Origin: Oxalobacteraceae bacterium CAVE-383
Lineage (GTDB): Bacteria > Pseudomonadota > Gammaproteobacteria > Burkholderiales > Burkholderiaceae_D
Length of the DNA: 64,000 bases
Direction: 5' to 3'
Assembly: GCA_004134995.1 (NCBI GenBank)
Contig: REGP01000002.1
Coordinates: 868,001 to 932,000, forward strand
The notes under the pieces were generated by a model that worked only from the letters and a program-made list of their open reading frames with translations, made no database searches and had not been told where the DNA came from. Shown here in pieces: positions 7,924 to 17,848 of the stretch. Each line of letters begins with the position of its first letter. Position 1 is the first letter of the stretch. A program made the translations under genes and the position numbers.

Positions 7924-10884
7924 ATGAAAGCACTCGCCGCGCGACTGTTTTATGTCTTGTTTGGCTGGTTTGCATTGATGGCTGTCGCGGCTGCGCAACA
8001 GCCGCCGTCCGTTGCTTTTTACTATGGCGACCATCCGCCGCTGGCCGACTTGCAGGCTTTCGATATCGCCGTAGTCGAGCCCGACTACGTCGCCGATCCG
8101 CAAAAGCATACCCGCGCCGCCAAAGACGGCGCGCATGAACTGTTTGCCTATGTCTCGCTGGGCGAAATACAGCCTTCTCGCCCCTATTACAAAGAATTGC
8201 CGGAGGGCAGCCTGCGCAACGGGAACGCGGCATGGGGCGGCCGCGTCATCGATCAGACCGCGCCCGGCTGGAAAGAATTTTTCCTGTCGCGGATCGTCGA
8301 TCCGCTGTGGCGGCAGGGCTGGCGCGGGTTTTTCCTCGATACGCTCGATTCTTATCAGCTATTCGCCAAAACCGATGCCGAGCGCGCGGCGCAGACCGCC
8401 GCGATGGTCGATATCGTGCGCGAATTCAAACGGCGCTATCCAGACGCGAAGCTGATGCTCAATCGCGGTTTCGAATTACTGCCCGAGATCGCGCCGCTGA
8501 CTTACGCGGTCGCGGCCGAATCGCTGTATCAAGGCTACGATGCCGGGCGCAAAACATATGGCGCGGTATCCGAAAGCAACCGCGACTGGCTGCTGGGCCA
8601 GATGACAACGGCGCGCGACCGATACCATTTGCCTGTGATTGCAATCGATTATGTCGATCCCGCGCGGCCGAAGGCGCGCGACCTGGCGCGCGAAACGGCG
8701 AAAAAAATCCGCGCGCAAGGCTTTGTGCCGTGGGTGGCCGATGGCGGGCTGGCGTCGATCGGCGTGGGCAGCGTCGAACTGGTGCCGCGCAATGTACTGG
8801 TGCTGCTGGAAGTGGCCAAGGGCGAGGATTTGCATACCATCGAGATGCAGCGTTTTCTGGGCATTCATCTGAACCATCTCGGCTTGCGTTACGAATTCGT
8901 CGATCTGGGCAAGCAGCCTTTGCCGGACATGGTCATGGCCGGCCGCTATGCGGGGGTGGTTACCTGGTTTCGCGAAGGCGCCGATTATCCCAAGCTGGCG
9001 CCGTGGCTGAAAAAACGGATCGATGAGGGGGTGCCGATCGCGATATTCGACAGACTCGGTTTTCAGCTCACGCCGGCTGCCGCCTCCATGCTGGGCGTTG
9101 CCGTTTTCGATCCCCCCGCGCCGCAACGCTTGTCCATCGAAAGCAGCGATGCGGACATGATGGGATTCGAAATGCCGCCGCGGCCGGATATCGCGCAACT
9201 CCAGAATATGCGCCTGAGGGATACCCGTGCCAAATCGTTGCTGCGCCTGAAAGACAATCGCGGCAATGTCTACGATGCGGCGGCGCTGACGCCATGGGGC
9301 GGCTTTGTGCTGGCGCCGTTCGGGGCGGTCCAGTTGCCGAGCGAGGATGCCAATGCGCGCTGGGTGGTGCAGCCGCTGAAATTCCTGAAGGCCGCGCTCG
9401 GCTTGCCCGATTTTCCGGTGCCTGATGTGACAACCGAAGGCGGGCGGCGCATTTTGATGAGCCATCTGGACGGCGATGGTTTCCCGTCGCGTGCGGAATA
9501 TCCGGGTTCGCCCTTTGCGGTGGAGGTGCTGCAGCGCGAGATATGGGATCGCTATAAATTGCCGATCACCGTTTCGGTGGTGGAAGGCGAACTGAGTCCG
9601 AAGGGCGTTTATCCGGCCTTGTCGCATCTGACGGAGCCGCTGGCCAGGCGCATGTATCAATTGCCGTATATAGAAGGCGCGAGCCATTCGTTTTCGCATC
9701 CGTTTTCCTGGAGCGATGCAATGAACGGCACGCATACCGCGGACCCCAGCAAGGACAGCGGCGAAGCGGCGCCGGCGCTGGATGTGCCGAATTATAAATT
9801 CGATCTGCAGCGCGAGATCAAAGGGTCGATGGATTACATCAACGACACCCTGATGCCGGCCGGAAAAAAAGCCGAAATCTTTTTCTGGACCGGTAATTGC
9901 GTCCCGCCGCCGGCGGCCATTGCGCAGGTATACAAGGACGGTTATCTGAACATGAACGGCGGCGACACCACGATCACCGAAAGCGGAAAAAGCTGGACCC
10001 GCATTGCCGCCCAGGGCGTGCGCAAGGACGGCTGGTACCAGGTATTCGCTCCCGATCAGGATGAGAACATTTATACCAATGGCTGGAGCGGGCCGTATTA
10101 CGGTTTCCAGCGGGTGATCGAAACGTTCAAACTGACCGGGGAGCCGGTGCGTTTCAAGGCGGTCGATATTTATTACCACTTTTATGCCGGCACCAAACCG
10201 GCATCGATTGCGGCCTTGCACAAGATTCACCGCTGGGCGCTGGCGCAGCCGTTCACGCATCTGTATGCCTCCCAATACATCCGCAAGGTCATCGATTTTG
10301 AAAATACCAGCGTGGCGCGGGATCTGGATGGCGGCGACCTGATTGTGCGCACCGGCGCCAATTTGCGGACCTTGCGGCTGATCCAGGGGGCGCCGGCGCC
10401 GTCGCTGACCGATAGCCGCGGCCTGGCGGGCATCTCGCCGGGACCGGAAGGGCAGTATCTGACTACCGCCGCGTCCGAAGTGCGGCTGGTTTATAAAGCC
10501 GAAGCCGCCGGCACGCCCGCAGGCATACCCACAGGCATACCCATACCCGCCGCGCCGTCGATATACGAAGCCAGCGGCATGGTCGGCGATTTTTCCCGGA
10601 CCGCCAATGGCGGCAAAACCGAATTGCGCTTTACCCTCAGCGCCAATGGGCCCGCCACGTTCAGCATCGGCGGCGCGCGGCAGTGCAGCGCCAGCGCCGA
10701 CGGCAAGGCCTTGCGCCGGACCGCCGATCGTAAAAACAGTATCTCGGCCCTTCCTTATGCAGGGAATGCAGGGAATGCAGCAATTAAATCGGATGTAGAC
10801 GCAGTCTTACAATATGAAATCGGAACCTCTCCAACCAACTTCGCGACAACAAGGCACATGGTATTCGTTCAGTGCGCCGCGTGA
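7924..10884 (+). CDS. pelA: PelA, Pel polysaccharide hydrolase/deacetylase
   Basis: A 986-residue periplasmic protein. The signal peptide at 1-24 ends ALMAVAAAQ. An N-terminal glycoside hydrolase domain (about 30-290) has FFLDTLDSY near 137-145 and a candidate catalytic Glu in VAAESLYQGY near 199. A polysaccharide deacetylase domain (about 510-780) has SHLDGDGF and the metal-binding ASHSFSHPF motif. PelA deacetylates and trims Pel, a GalNAc-rich cationic exopolysaccharide. I prefer ATG 7924 to ATG 7843 because it gives a clean signal peptide. It is the first gene of pelABCDEFG. A 12-bp tandem repeat at 10522-10545 lies in the C-terminal part, and the 3' end overlaps pelB by 71 bp. Confidence 0.95.
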   Translation: MKALAARLFYVLFGWFALMAVAAAQQPPSVAFYYGDHPPLADLQAFDIAVVEPDYVADPQKHTRAAKDGAHELFAYVSLGEIQPSRPYYKELPEGSLRNGNAAWGGRVIDQTAPGWKEFFLSRIVDPLWRQGWRGFFLDTLDSYQLFAKTDAERAAQTAAMVDIVREFKRRYPDAKLMLNRGFELLPEIAPLTYAVAAESLYQGYDAGRKTYGAVSESNRDWLLGQMTTARDRYHLPVIAIDYVDPARPKARDLARETAKKIRAQGFVPWVADGGLASIGVGSVELVPRNVLVLLEVAKGEDLHTIEMQRFLGIHLNHLGLRYEFVDLGKQPLPDMVMAGRYAGVVTWFREGADYPKLAPWLKKRIDEGVPIAIFDRLGFQLTPAAASMLGVAVFDPPAPQRLSIESSDADMMGFEMPPRPDIAQLQNMRLRDTRAKSLLRLKDNRGNVYDAAALTPWGGFVLAPFGAVQLPSEDANARWVVQPLKFLKAALGLPDFPVPDVTTEGGRRILMSHLDGDGFPSRAEYPGSPFAVEVLQREIWDRYKLPITVSVVEGELSPKGVYPALSHLTEPLARRMYQLPYIEGASHSFSHPFSWSDAMNGTHTADPSKDSGEAAPALDVPNYKFDLQREIKGSMDYINDTLMPAGKKAEIFFWTGNCVPPPAAIAQVYKDGYLNMNGGDTTITESGKSWTRIAAQGVRKDGWYQVFAPDQDENIYTNGWSGPYYGFQRVIETFKLTGEPVRFKAVDIYYHFYAGTKPASIAALHKIHRWALAQPFTHLYASQYIRKVIDFENTSVARDLDGGDLIVRTGANLRTLRLIQGAPAPSLTDSRGLAGISPGPEGQYLTTAASEVRLVYKAEAAGTPAGIPTGIPIPAAPSIYEASGMVGDFSRTANGGKTELRFTLSANGPATFSIGGARQCSASADGKALRRTADRKNSISALPYAGNAGNAAIKSDVDAVLQYEIGTSPTNFATTRHMVFVQCAA

Positions 10885-13800
10885 ACGTTTGCGCTTGTTT
10901 TCGTCTTGGACCATCACCGGCTTCGGACTGGCGGTCGGACTTGGCCTTGTGCTGGTCTATCCGCGGGCGTCGCTGGAACAGCGTCTGTTTGCATCGAATG
11001 GGAACGGGCGTCCGGATCAGCTGACCATCGAATATCTGAAGGTATTTCTGAAAGCGCAGCCGCAGGCGCAGCGCCTGCGCGCCGAATTGGTCAGGCAGCT
11101 GGTCGGCATCGGCCAGTATGCCGACGCGCGGCAGCAATTGGCGCTATTGTCGGCGGCCGGCAATCCGGCATCGCGCTCGGAAGCGGCCTGGCTGGAATAT
11201 CAGATCCGTTACCAGGAAACCTTTGCCGAGCCCGAGAAATCGCCGCGCCGCACGCAGTTGGCCGCCGCATTGCGGCAGCAATTGCAGGCCGTGCTTGCAT
11301 CCCCGCTGAGTACCGAACAGTTGATGATTTTGTCGCAGCATGCATTGGCGTCCGGCGACCGCGAGACCGCCCGGGAGATTTTTGCGCGGCTGCTGCAAAA
11401 CAATACGCCGATGCGCGACGATGCCGCCGTCAAACTGGCGGGCGAGAGCTTGGGACTGGGCGACTATCCGAGCAGCGCCGCATTTTATTTCCGTGCGATG
11501 GAAGTCGTCCCGGGACTGGATATGAAGCGGGACTATTACATGAAGGGATTGCGCACCCTGCTGTCCGGCGGCATGTATGCGGAGACCATCAGCGCCGCCG
11601 ATCGCTATATCGGCCCCTTGAGCGACGACAGGGCGACGCTGATCTTCCTGACGCATCTGGCGCAATCGGCCAATGAGCCGGCCGCGGCCGAACGCTACGT
11701 CAAACAATTGCTGAAGCTGTCGATGCTGGAACACGCTCACAGTGCGCCGGCGGCATTCTGGAGCATGCGCGACTTTGCGCTGGCATTGCGTGCGCCGGAG
11801 GCGGAAGGAACGGAAGGAGTGCGAGGAGCCGGCGGGGCGCGCATCGTCCGGGCGGCTGCTTCGGCATCCGCGCCGCGGATTGGCGAGGGGCCGTTCGACG
11901 AAGAGATCTACACCCTTGCCTATAACGTGTTTCTTGCCAACAGCAATCTGGCCGATGCGCGCCTGCTGGCGCAATCCGCGGTGCGCCGGCAACCCGATTC
12001 GGCGGACTGGCGCAAGCGTCTGGCGCAGGTCAGCGAATGGAGCGGGGCGCCGCTGGAGGCCACGCCGCAATGGCTGGCGTATGCGCGCCTGAGCGGGGAT
12101 GAAGCCGGCTGGGACAATGTATTGCGTTTGAGCAGCGGCACCTTCGACCAGGAAATCCTGAAAGAGGCGCTGGAACACAAACTGCAGAGCGATCCGGGCA
12201 ATGTGAAATGGCTGGACCAATTGCTGGCGCAGTACGAAAACATCGGCACGCCGCAAAGCGCGATCGATCTGCTGACAGCGCGCCTGCGCCTTCCCGGCAA
12301 CGGAAACGGCAACAAGCTGCAACGCAAAGCCGAAATGGAAAGGCTGCTCGGACTGTATCGGCGCACCGGCGCGGATGGCGATGCGCTTGCCGTATTGCGC
12401 CGCCTGCAGCGCGAGTTCGGTCCGAACGCCCAATATGCATTGCAGATCGCCAATCAACTGTATCCGCAAGGACGCGTCGAAGAAGCGATGGCCGCGTTGG
12501 CTGAGGCAGCCCCGGCGACACCGGCGGACAACGCCAATTTCTGGCGGGCATATGCCGAAGTGGCGCGGTTCATGCAAGATGACGGCGTCGCCAAGTCCGC
12601 TTACCGCGGATTGCTGTCGTCGAACGTGCAGAACGAAAACGATTTGAGCAATCTGATCTCGCTGATGGCCGAAAGCCAACCGCTGGCGGCGGCCGATCTG
12701 GCCGAGTTCGGCTATGCCCAAAAAGGCGGGAACCAATTCGCCTTGCAGGCCTTGATCTTTCGCAGCCAGGTCGGCGATTGGGAGGGCGCGCAGCGCTTCC
12801 TGGATCGTGTGCCGGCTGCTCAGCAGCGGCAATTGGCGCAGAACGCCGGTTTTTTGGCTGCACGCGCCGTCCTGAAGCAGGCACGCAGGGATGTGCATGG
12901 CGCCGCCGCCGATCTGCGGGCGGCGCTGATATTGCAGCCCGACAACATGGGATTGCGCGCCAACCTGATCTGGATATTGATTGCCGCGCGCGATACCGCG
13001 CCGTTGCAGAAAATATTGCGATTGTGGGCGCAGGACGCCGAAACCAATCCGGCATTATGGGGGCCGTTTGCCGCCGCCGACATGTCGATCAACCGTCAGC
13101 CGGAAGCCTTGCACTGGTTTCGCAAATCCGGCTTTCCGCGGGACGATTATCTATGGCTGATGAGTTACGCGGAATGCCTGGACGCCAATGGCCAGCCGGA
13201 TTTGGCCTGGCGCATCAGGCGCCGCGCATGGTTCGATCTGCGCAAGCCGGAAGTGCTGCGCAAAATGGATCCGGCGCAACTGCGCGATATCCGGGATCGC
13301 CTGGCGGCGCTGGCGCCTCTGTTCATGCCGGCCGACGGCGCCGACAGGGTATTGCAGGCGCTGTTGCGCGCCGATGTCGAAAAATTGCCGGAGCCGCCGC
13401 CGGCAGTGGCGATGCCCGCCGACGGCGCGGCGCTGTTGAAAATGATCGACGCCGAGGGCGAGGCGGGGAGCGGCAAGACCGGGAGCGGCAAGACCGGCGG
13501 CGATCCGGCGATAGCCGATGCGGACGGATTGTTCCGCCCGGGTGCCGATGCGGGCCGCCGCCCGCGCGACGATGCGCGCATGTCGGCCAGCGTGCGCGAA
13601 CTTGCGCTGGGGGTGGCGCTGAACCGGAACGCGCCGGATCTGGCGCAGGCCTGGCTGGCGACGCGCTACGCGCGGCAGCTGGACAAGCCGCTCTGGGGCG
13701 AATTGTCGCTGATGCTTGCCAACGGCGATAGCCAGGATTTGAATCGGTTGCTGGACGACTTGCCGGACTGGCTGCCGATGTACGACCGGATCGACGCGGC

Positions 13801-14830
13801 CAGACTGGCCGGCAGGGTTCCGCTGGCGCAAACGCTGGCCTTCGATCAACTGGCGATATTGCCGCGCGATGAAGATCTGCATCAGCGGCTGGTCGGCTTG
13901 AGCACGGAAGATCCGGCGGCTTTTTCGGCGGCATACGCGAGACGCAGCGACGCGCCGCTGTCGTCGCAGAAGTTCGAGGTATCGACCGGTTTCAAGCTGT
14001 CGCCCGGTACCGCTCTGTTTGTCGGCTTGAGCGATCGCTTGCAGCGCAGCACCGATACCGCGCAACTGGATAATGTGCCGGGCCACGACCGCAAGATCGA
14101 ATTGACCTTGCGGCGCCGCACCGATACCGGTTTCATCAGCATTGCGGCGCTGCATCGCCAGGCAATGGAAAGCATCAATGGCGCGCGCATCGATTTCAGC
14201 AGCGCGCGCAGCGATAAATTGACCCTGAGCGGCAATGCGGGATTCAGGCAGGAAGCGACCGATTCGGTGCTGATGATGCTCGGGGCGATGCGCAGCGGCG
14301 GCGAAATCAACGCCAATTACTTGCTGAGCCGCACCGAATACACGCGCCTGGGGCTGGGCTGGCAGCAATACAGCACGCAGGCCGGCACCTCGCTGGGTTC
14401 CGGCCGGACCTGGAATGCCGAGGCGGGCACCCATTTTCGCGTCGAATATCCGAACCTGACGTTGCGGGCGTATGCTTCCGATGCGGCGTTCAGCGACAAA
14501 GGGGCCGTGGATGCGCAGATTGCCAGGTTGACGCCGGCCGGCGCCGATCCGGCGACGTTCCGCTTCATGCCGGTCGACAGCCGGGTATACGGTCTCAGCC
14601 TGGGCGCCGGCACGGTGGCTGAAACCGCCTATACCAGGGCCTGGCGTCCGTTCGCCGAAATCGGCGTGACCTATACGCCGGGCCTGGGCTGGGGGCGCGA
14701 CATGCGTGCCGGGGCAGCCGGCAGCGTGGCCGGGCAGGATGTTCTGAGTGTGGTTTTTCAAAGTATCGGCGCAACGGCAAATGCACAGAAGACGCTTGAA
14801 TTGGGCGTAAATTACAAATGGTTTTATTAA
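10814..14830 (+). CDS. pelB: PelB, TPR scaffold and outer-membrane export porin
   Basis: A 1338-residue protein. One N-terminal membrane helix lies around 30-50 (TGFGLAVGLGLVLVYP). A long alpha-solenoid of TPR-like repeats follows to about residue 1030. The C-terminal 16-strand-type beta-barrel starts near SQKFEVSTGFKLSPGTALF and ends in the aromatic NYKWFY expected of outer-membrane proteins. PelB guides Pel across the outer membrane with PelC and recruits PelA. It is somewhat longer than the Pseudomonas protein, helped by low-complexity inserts (GSGKTGSGKTGG, and an Ala/Ser-rich stretch near 350). The ATG at 10814 lies inside pelA and has no clear ribosome site; TTG 10889 is an alternative. 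Confidence 0.93.
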   Translation: MKSEPLQPTSRQQGTWYSFSAPRERLRLFSSWTITGFGLAVGLGLVLVYPRASLEQRLFASNGNGRPDQLTIEYLKVFLKAQPQAQRLRAELVRQLVGIGQYADARQQLALLSAAGNPASRSEAAWLEYQIRYQETFAEPEKSPRRTQLAAALRQQLQAVLASPLSTEQLMILSQHALASGDRETAREIFARLLQNNTPMRDDAAVKLAGESLGLGDYPSSAAFYFRAMEVVPGLDMKRDYYMKGLRTLLSGGMYAETISAADRYIGPLSDDRATLIFLTHLAQSANEPAAAERYVKQLLKLSMLEHAHSAPAAFWSMRDFALALRAPEAEGTEGVRGAGGARIVRAAASASAPRIGEGPFDEEIYTLAYNVFLANSNLADARLLAQSAVRRQPDSADWRKRLAQVSEWSGAPLEATPQWLAYARLSGDEAGWDNVLRLSSGTFDQEILKEALEHKLQSDPGNVKWLDQLLAQYENIGTPQSAIDLLTARLRLPGNGNGNKLQRKAEMERLLGLYRRTGADGDALAVLRRLQREFGPNAQYALQIANQLYPQGRVEEAMAALAEAAPATPADNANFWRAYAEVARFMQDDGVAKSAYRGLLSSNVQNENDLSNLISLMAESQPLAAADLAEFGYAQKGGNQFALQALIFRSQVGDWEGAQRFLDRVPAAQQRQLAQNAGFLAARAVLKQARRDVHGAAADLRAALILQPDNMGLRANLIWILIAARDTAPLQKILRLWAQDAETNPALWGPFAAADMSINRQPEALHWFRKSGFPRDDYLWLMSYAECLDANGQPDLAWRIRRRAWFDLRKPEVLRKMDPAQLRDIRDRLAALAPLFMPADGADRVLQALLRADVEKLPEPPPAVAMPADGAALLKMIDAEGEAGSGKTGSGKTGGDPAIADADGLFRPGADAGRRPRDDARMSASVRELALGVALNRNAPDLAQAWLATRYARQLDKPLWGELSLMLANGDSQDLNRLLDDLPDWLPMYDRIDAARLAGRVPLAQTLAFDQLAILPRDEDLHQRLVGLSTEDPAAFSAAYARRSDAPLSSQKFEVSTGFKLSPGTALFVGLSDRLQRSTDTAQLDNVPGHDRKIELTLRRRTDTGFISIAALHRQAMESINGARIDFSSARSDKLTLSGNAGFRQEATDSVLMMLGAMRSGGEINANYLLSRTEYTRLGLGWQQYSTQAGTSLGSGRTWNAEAGTHFRVEYPNLTLRAYASDAAFSDKGAVDAQIARLTPAGADPATFRFMPVDSRVYGLSLGAGTVAETAYTRAWRPFAEIGVTYTPGLGWGRDMRAGAAGSVAGQDVLSVVFQSIGATANAQKTLELGVNYKWFY

Positions 14831-14860
14831 TGGCTCTTTAAATAAACGGGATATCCGCAT

Positions 14861-15418
14861 ATGAAAAACCTTCCCCGCACTCTTTCCCTGGCATTTTTCC
14901 GCATGCTGTCGGCCGGCGCCTTGCTGGCCGCGCTGGGCGCGTGCTCAACCACCGATATCGGCCGTGCGCCCACGCTGGAGGCCAATGCGCAATGGGCCTT
15001 GCTGCCGTTCGCCAATCACACGGAAACGCCGCAGGCGGGCTTGCGCGCCGAGTCGATTTCGGAAAACGTGCTGCGCGCCAACGGCGTGAACAATATCCGG
15101 CGCTATCCGGCGGCGCTCAATAGCGAAACCCTGTTCGAGCCCATGGACCGCAAGCAACTGGATGCGGCGCTGGAATGGGCGCGCGCCGAAAACCTGAAAT
15201 ATGCATTGACCGGCAGCGTCGACGAATGGCGTTACAAGGTCGGCATCGACGGGGAACCGGCGGTCGGCATGACCTTGCAATTGATCGATGTCGCCGGCGG
15301 CAATGTGGTGTGGGCGGCCAGCGGCGGCAAGAGCGGCTGGAGCCGCGAGGCTTTGTCGGCGGTGGCGCAGAAGCTCTCGCGCACATTGTTGTCGCCGGTC
15401 ATTTCGGCCGCGCGTTAA
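14861..15418 (+). CDS. pelC: PelC, outer-membrane lipoprotein of the Pel secretion complex
   Basis: A 185-residue lipoprotein. The signal sequence ends in LAALGAC with the lipidated Cys28. The mature part carries WALLPFANHTETPQAG and ALTGSVDEWRYKVGIDGEP, characteristic of PelC/GNA1162-type fold proteins. PelC forms a ring in the periplasm against the outer membrane that funnels the polymer towards PelB. It lies 30 bp after pelB and 17 bp before pelD. Confidence 0.93.
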   Translation: MKNLPRTLSLAFFRMLSAGALLAALGACSTTDIGRAPTLEANAQWALLPFANHTETPQAGLRAESISENVLRANGVNNIRRYPAALNSETLFEPMDRKQLDAALEWARAENLKYALTGSVDEWRYKVGIDGEPAVGMTLQLIDVAGGNVVWAASGGKSGWSREALSAVAQKLSRTLLSPVISAAR

Positions 15419-15435
15419 ACGCCGGACCGCCGGGT

Positions 15436-16860
15436 ATGTTCAATTCTTCAACATCCACGGGGCTGCCCCGCGCCGGCCAGCCCGGCCGCAACTGGTGGCG
15501 CCGCCTCTTTCCGCGCACCGAATCCGACAATTTCGTTTTCGGGATAACGGCCTGGCGGATGGGGGAAACGGTGCTGTTCATCGCCCTGGCCTTGCTGTTG
15601 AGCCGTTACCTGGCGCCGGCCGATATGTTCGGCATCCAGGCCCAGTTTCCGTGGCTCTGGATCGTGCCCGCGATCCTGGCGATGCGCTACGGCAGCGGCA
15701 TCGGCGTGGTGTCGGTGCTGTTGCTGCTGGCGAGCTGGTTTTCGCTGTCCCGCTATGCCGGCGCTGCCGTTCCGGCGCTGCAGGGCAGCACGTTTCCGCA
15801 AGAATATTTCCTTGGCGGCCTGGTGCTGACCTTGCTGTGCGGGCAGTTTTCGGAAGTCTGGAATGTGCGCGGCAGGCGCGTGCGCGCCATTAACGCTTAT
15901 CTGGACGAGCGCCTGAGCACGCTGACCAAAAACCACTTTTTGCTGCGCTTGTCGCACCAGCGGCTGGAGCAGGATCTGCTGTCCAAGCCGCTGACCTTGC
16001 GCGAGTCGCTCGAACGCATGCGCGCATTGACGATAGGGCAGCAGATCGGCCCGGATAACCCGTTGCCGGCGGCCGAGGCCTTTCTGCAGATATTGATGCA
16101 GAGCTGCCAACTGGAAACCGCGTCGGTGCATGCCTGCGGCCGGTCGAAAAAAATCGCGCCGGAAGCCACGGCCGCATTGGGCGAATCGTCCGAACTGGCG
16201 GCGGACGATCCGCTGCTGGTTTACTGCCTGGAGGAGGAAAAGCTGGCGCATCTGCAAAGCGCCAGCCTGCGGCACCCGCATCACGGCCAAAGCCGCTACA
16301 TGATCTGTGCGCCGCTGAAAAATTTCGACGATGTCGTTTTCGGCGTGCTGCTGGTCGAGAAAATACCGTTTGTCGCGCTCACCGACGATACGCTGCAATT
16401 ACTGTCGGTATTGATCGATTACTACGCCGACGGCATCGAAATGAGCAGAACGTCATACGAAATTGTGCAGGAATTTCCGGGCTGCCCGCCGGAATTGGCG
16501 ACCGATATGGTCCGTTTGCAGCGGCTCAAGGCCAATACCGATATCGATTCGGCGCTGGTGGCGCTGGTGTTCGGCGCCAGCGGCACCGGCAGCGACATGT
16601 ATGAGCAGATCAAACGCCTCAAGCGCGCCGCCGATGCGGCATGGGCGTATACGGACAAGGACCGCAATGTACTCATTACGCTGCTGCCGCTGGCCGGCGC
16701 CGCGGCGGTGGAGGGCTATCTGATGCGTGTCGAATCGGTCATGCAGGCCCAGTTCGGCAGCAAATTCCTGAGCAATTACGCGCAGGTGCATACCGCGCAC
16801 ATGGGCAAGGAAACGCCCGCGCAAATGCTGGCCGGATTGGTGAAGCGCTGTGCTGTATAA
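15436..16860 (+). CDS. pelD: PelD, membrane c-di-GMP receptor of the Pel synthase
   Basis: A 474-residue inner-membrane protein. Four membrane helices lie within 40-145, then a short coiled stretch, a GAF domain (about 180-330) and a degenerate GGDEF domain (about 345-470) without a GGDEF active site. The allosteric c-di-GMP site is intact: R397-A-A-D400 in KRAADAAW, with a second Arg (R431) 34 residues on, matching the spacing of the Pseudomonas receptor. Binding of c-di-GMP activates Pel synthesis by PelF. The start at 15436 gives the usual length; the longer frame from 15175 would overlap pelC. Confidence 0.95.
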   Translation: MFNSSTSTGLPRAGQPGRNWWRRLFPRTESDNFVFGITAWRMGETVLFIALALLLSRYLAPADMFGIQAQFPWLWIVPAILAMRYGSGIGVVSVLLLLASWFSLSRYAGAAVPALQGSTFPQEYFLGGLVLTLLCGQFSEVWNVRGRRVRAINAYLDERLSTLTKNHFLLRLSHQRLEQDLLSKPLTLRESLERMRALTIGQQIGPDNPLPAAEAFLQILMQSCQLETASVHACGRSKKIAPEATAALGESSELAADDPLLVYCLEEEKLAHLQSASLRHPHHGQSRYMICAPLKNFDDVVFGVLLVEKIPFVALTDDTLQLLSVLIDYYADGIEMSRTSYEIVQEFPGCPPELATDMVRLQRLKANTDIDSALVALVFGASGTGSDMYEQIKRLKRAADAAWAYTDKDRNVLITLLPLAGAAAVEGYLMRVESVMQAQFGSKFLSNYAQVHTAHMGKETPAQMLAGLVKRCAV

Positions 16861-17848
16861 ATTTTCATTTGCCGGCATCACATTCGAGATCGCATCGGTC
16901 TCGATGCTGCTGGGCCGCGATCACAGCATGCTGCTGATGCTGACGTATCTGGTGCTGCATGGAATATCCAGCGTACTGTTCTCGATGGCGATTGCGCTGA
17001 TCGTGCCCAAGCGGTACCAGAAGCCGCGCGTCTGGCTGTGGCTGTATTTGATCGCATTCAATTTTTTCATGCCGGTGATCGGGCTGCTTTGCGCGCTGAT
17101 CGCGATTCTGACCGGCGTGCTATGGCCGAAAACGGAACGGGGCGCCGAATTCGATACAGCCATGGCGCCCCGGTTCACCACAATCGGCAAGCGCGAAGGC
17201 AGTGGTTTCCACGGCACGCGCGTGCGTGCGCAGTTAAGCAATTCGAAGGTGCCGCTGAGCGAGCGTCTCAACGCGCTGGTGGCGATCCAGAACACGCCGA
17301 CACGCAGCAGCGGCGATGCCTTGCGCCGTCTGCTGACCGATCCGGCCGACGACGTGCGGCTGCTGGCTTACGGCATTCTGGATAGCAAGGAAAAGAAAAT
17401 CACGCAGCGCATCGCCGAAGCGCGCCTGCAACTGGGCGTGGCCGAGCAAGGCGAGCTTCGGGCCGTATTGCACCAGCAGATCGCCGAGCTGTATCAGGAG
17501 TTGATTTACCAGAATCTGGTGCATGGCGATCTGCTGATCTATTCCTGCGATCAGATGCGCGATCACGCGCAAATGGCGCTGCTGCTCAATCCGGCCGAAT
17601 CGGGCCTGTGGTTCATGCTGGTGCGGCTGGAACTCATGTGCAGCAATGTCGCCGGCGCGCAACAGGCCATCTATCATGCGGAGCAACACGGTTTTTCGCG
17701 GGTGCGCCTGTTGCCGTATCTGGCCGAACTCAGCTTCCTGCAAAAAGACTACGAACGCGTGCGCCAGTTGTTTTCTGAAATTTCGTTTAATCCCAGCGTG
17801 TCGGCGGCGCCGCAAATACATCGTTACTGGACCGGGGAAACGCGATGA
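16850..17848 (+). CDS. pelE: PelE, membrane scaffold with TPR-like region; GTG start
   Basis: A 332-residue protein with two or three N-terminal membrane helices (about 5-35, 38-55 and 63-92, for example WLYLIAFNFFMPVIGLLCAL) and a cytoplasmic helical repeat region from about 130 to the end. PelE joins PelD, PelF and PelG in the inner-membrane synthase complex. GTG at 16850 overlaps the pelD stop by 11 bp, and its own stop overlaps pelF (ATGA), so the genes are translationally coupled. Confidence 0.9.
   Translation: MLYKFSFAGITFEIASVSMLLGRDHSMLLMLTYLVLHGISSVLFSMAIALIVPKRYQKPRVWLWLYLIAFNFFMPVIGLLCALIAILTGVLWPKTERGAEFDTAMAPRFTTIGKREGSGFHGTRVRAQLSNSKVPLSERLNALVAIQNTPTRSSGDALRRLLTDPADDVRLLAYGILDSKEKKITQRIAEARLQLGVAEQGELRAVLHQQIAELYQELIYQNLVHGDLLIYSCDQMRDHAQMALLLNPAESGLWFMLVRLELMCSNVAGAQQAIYHAEQHGFSRVRLLPYLAELSFLQKDYERVRQLFSEISFNPSVSAAPQIHRYWTGETR

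Noticed and set aside
8476-10275. A 599-codon open frame opposite pelA
   Set aside because: Same kind of shadow. The plus-strand protein has a signal peptide and two catalytic domains across this whole interval.
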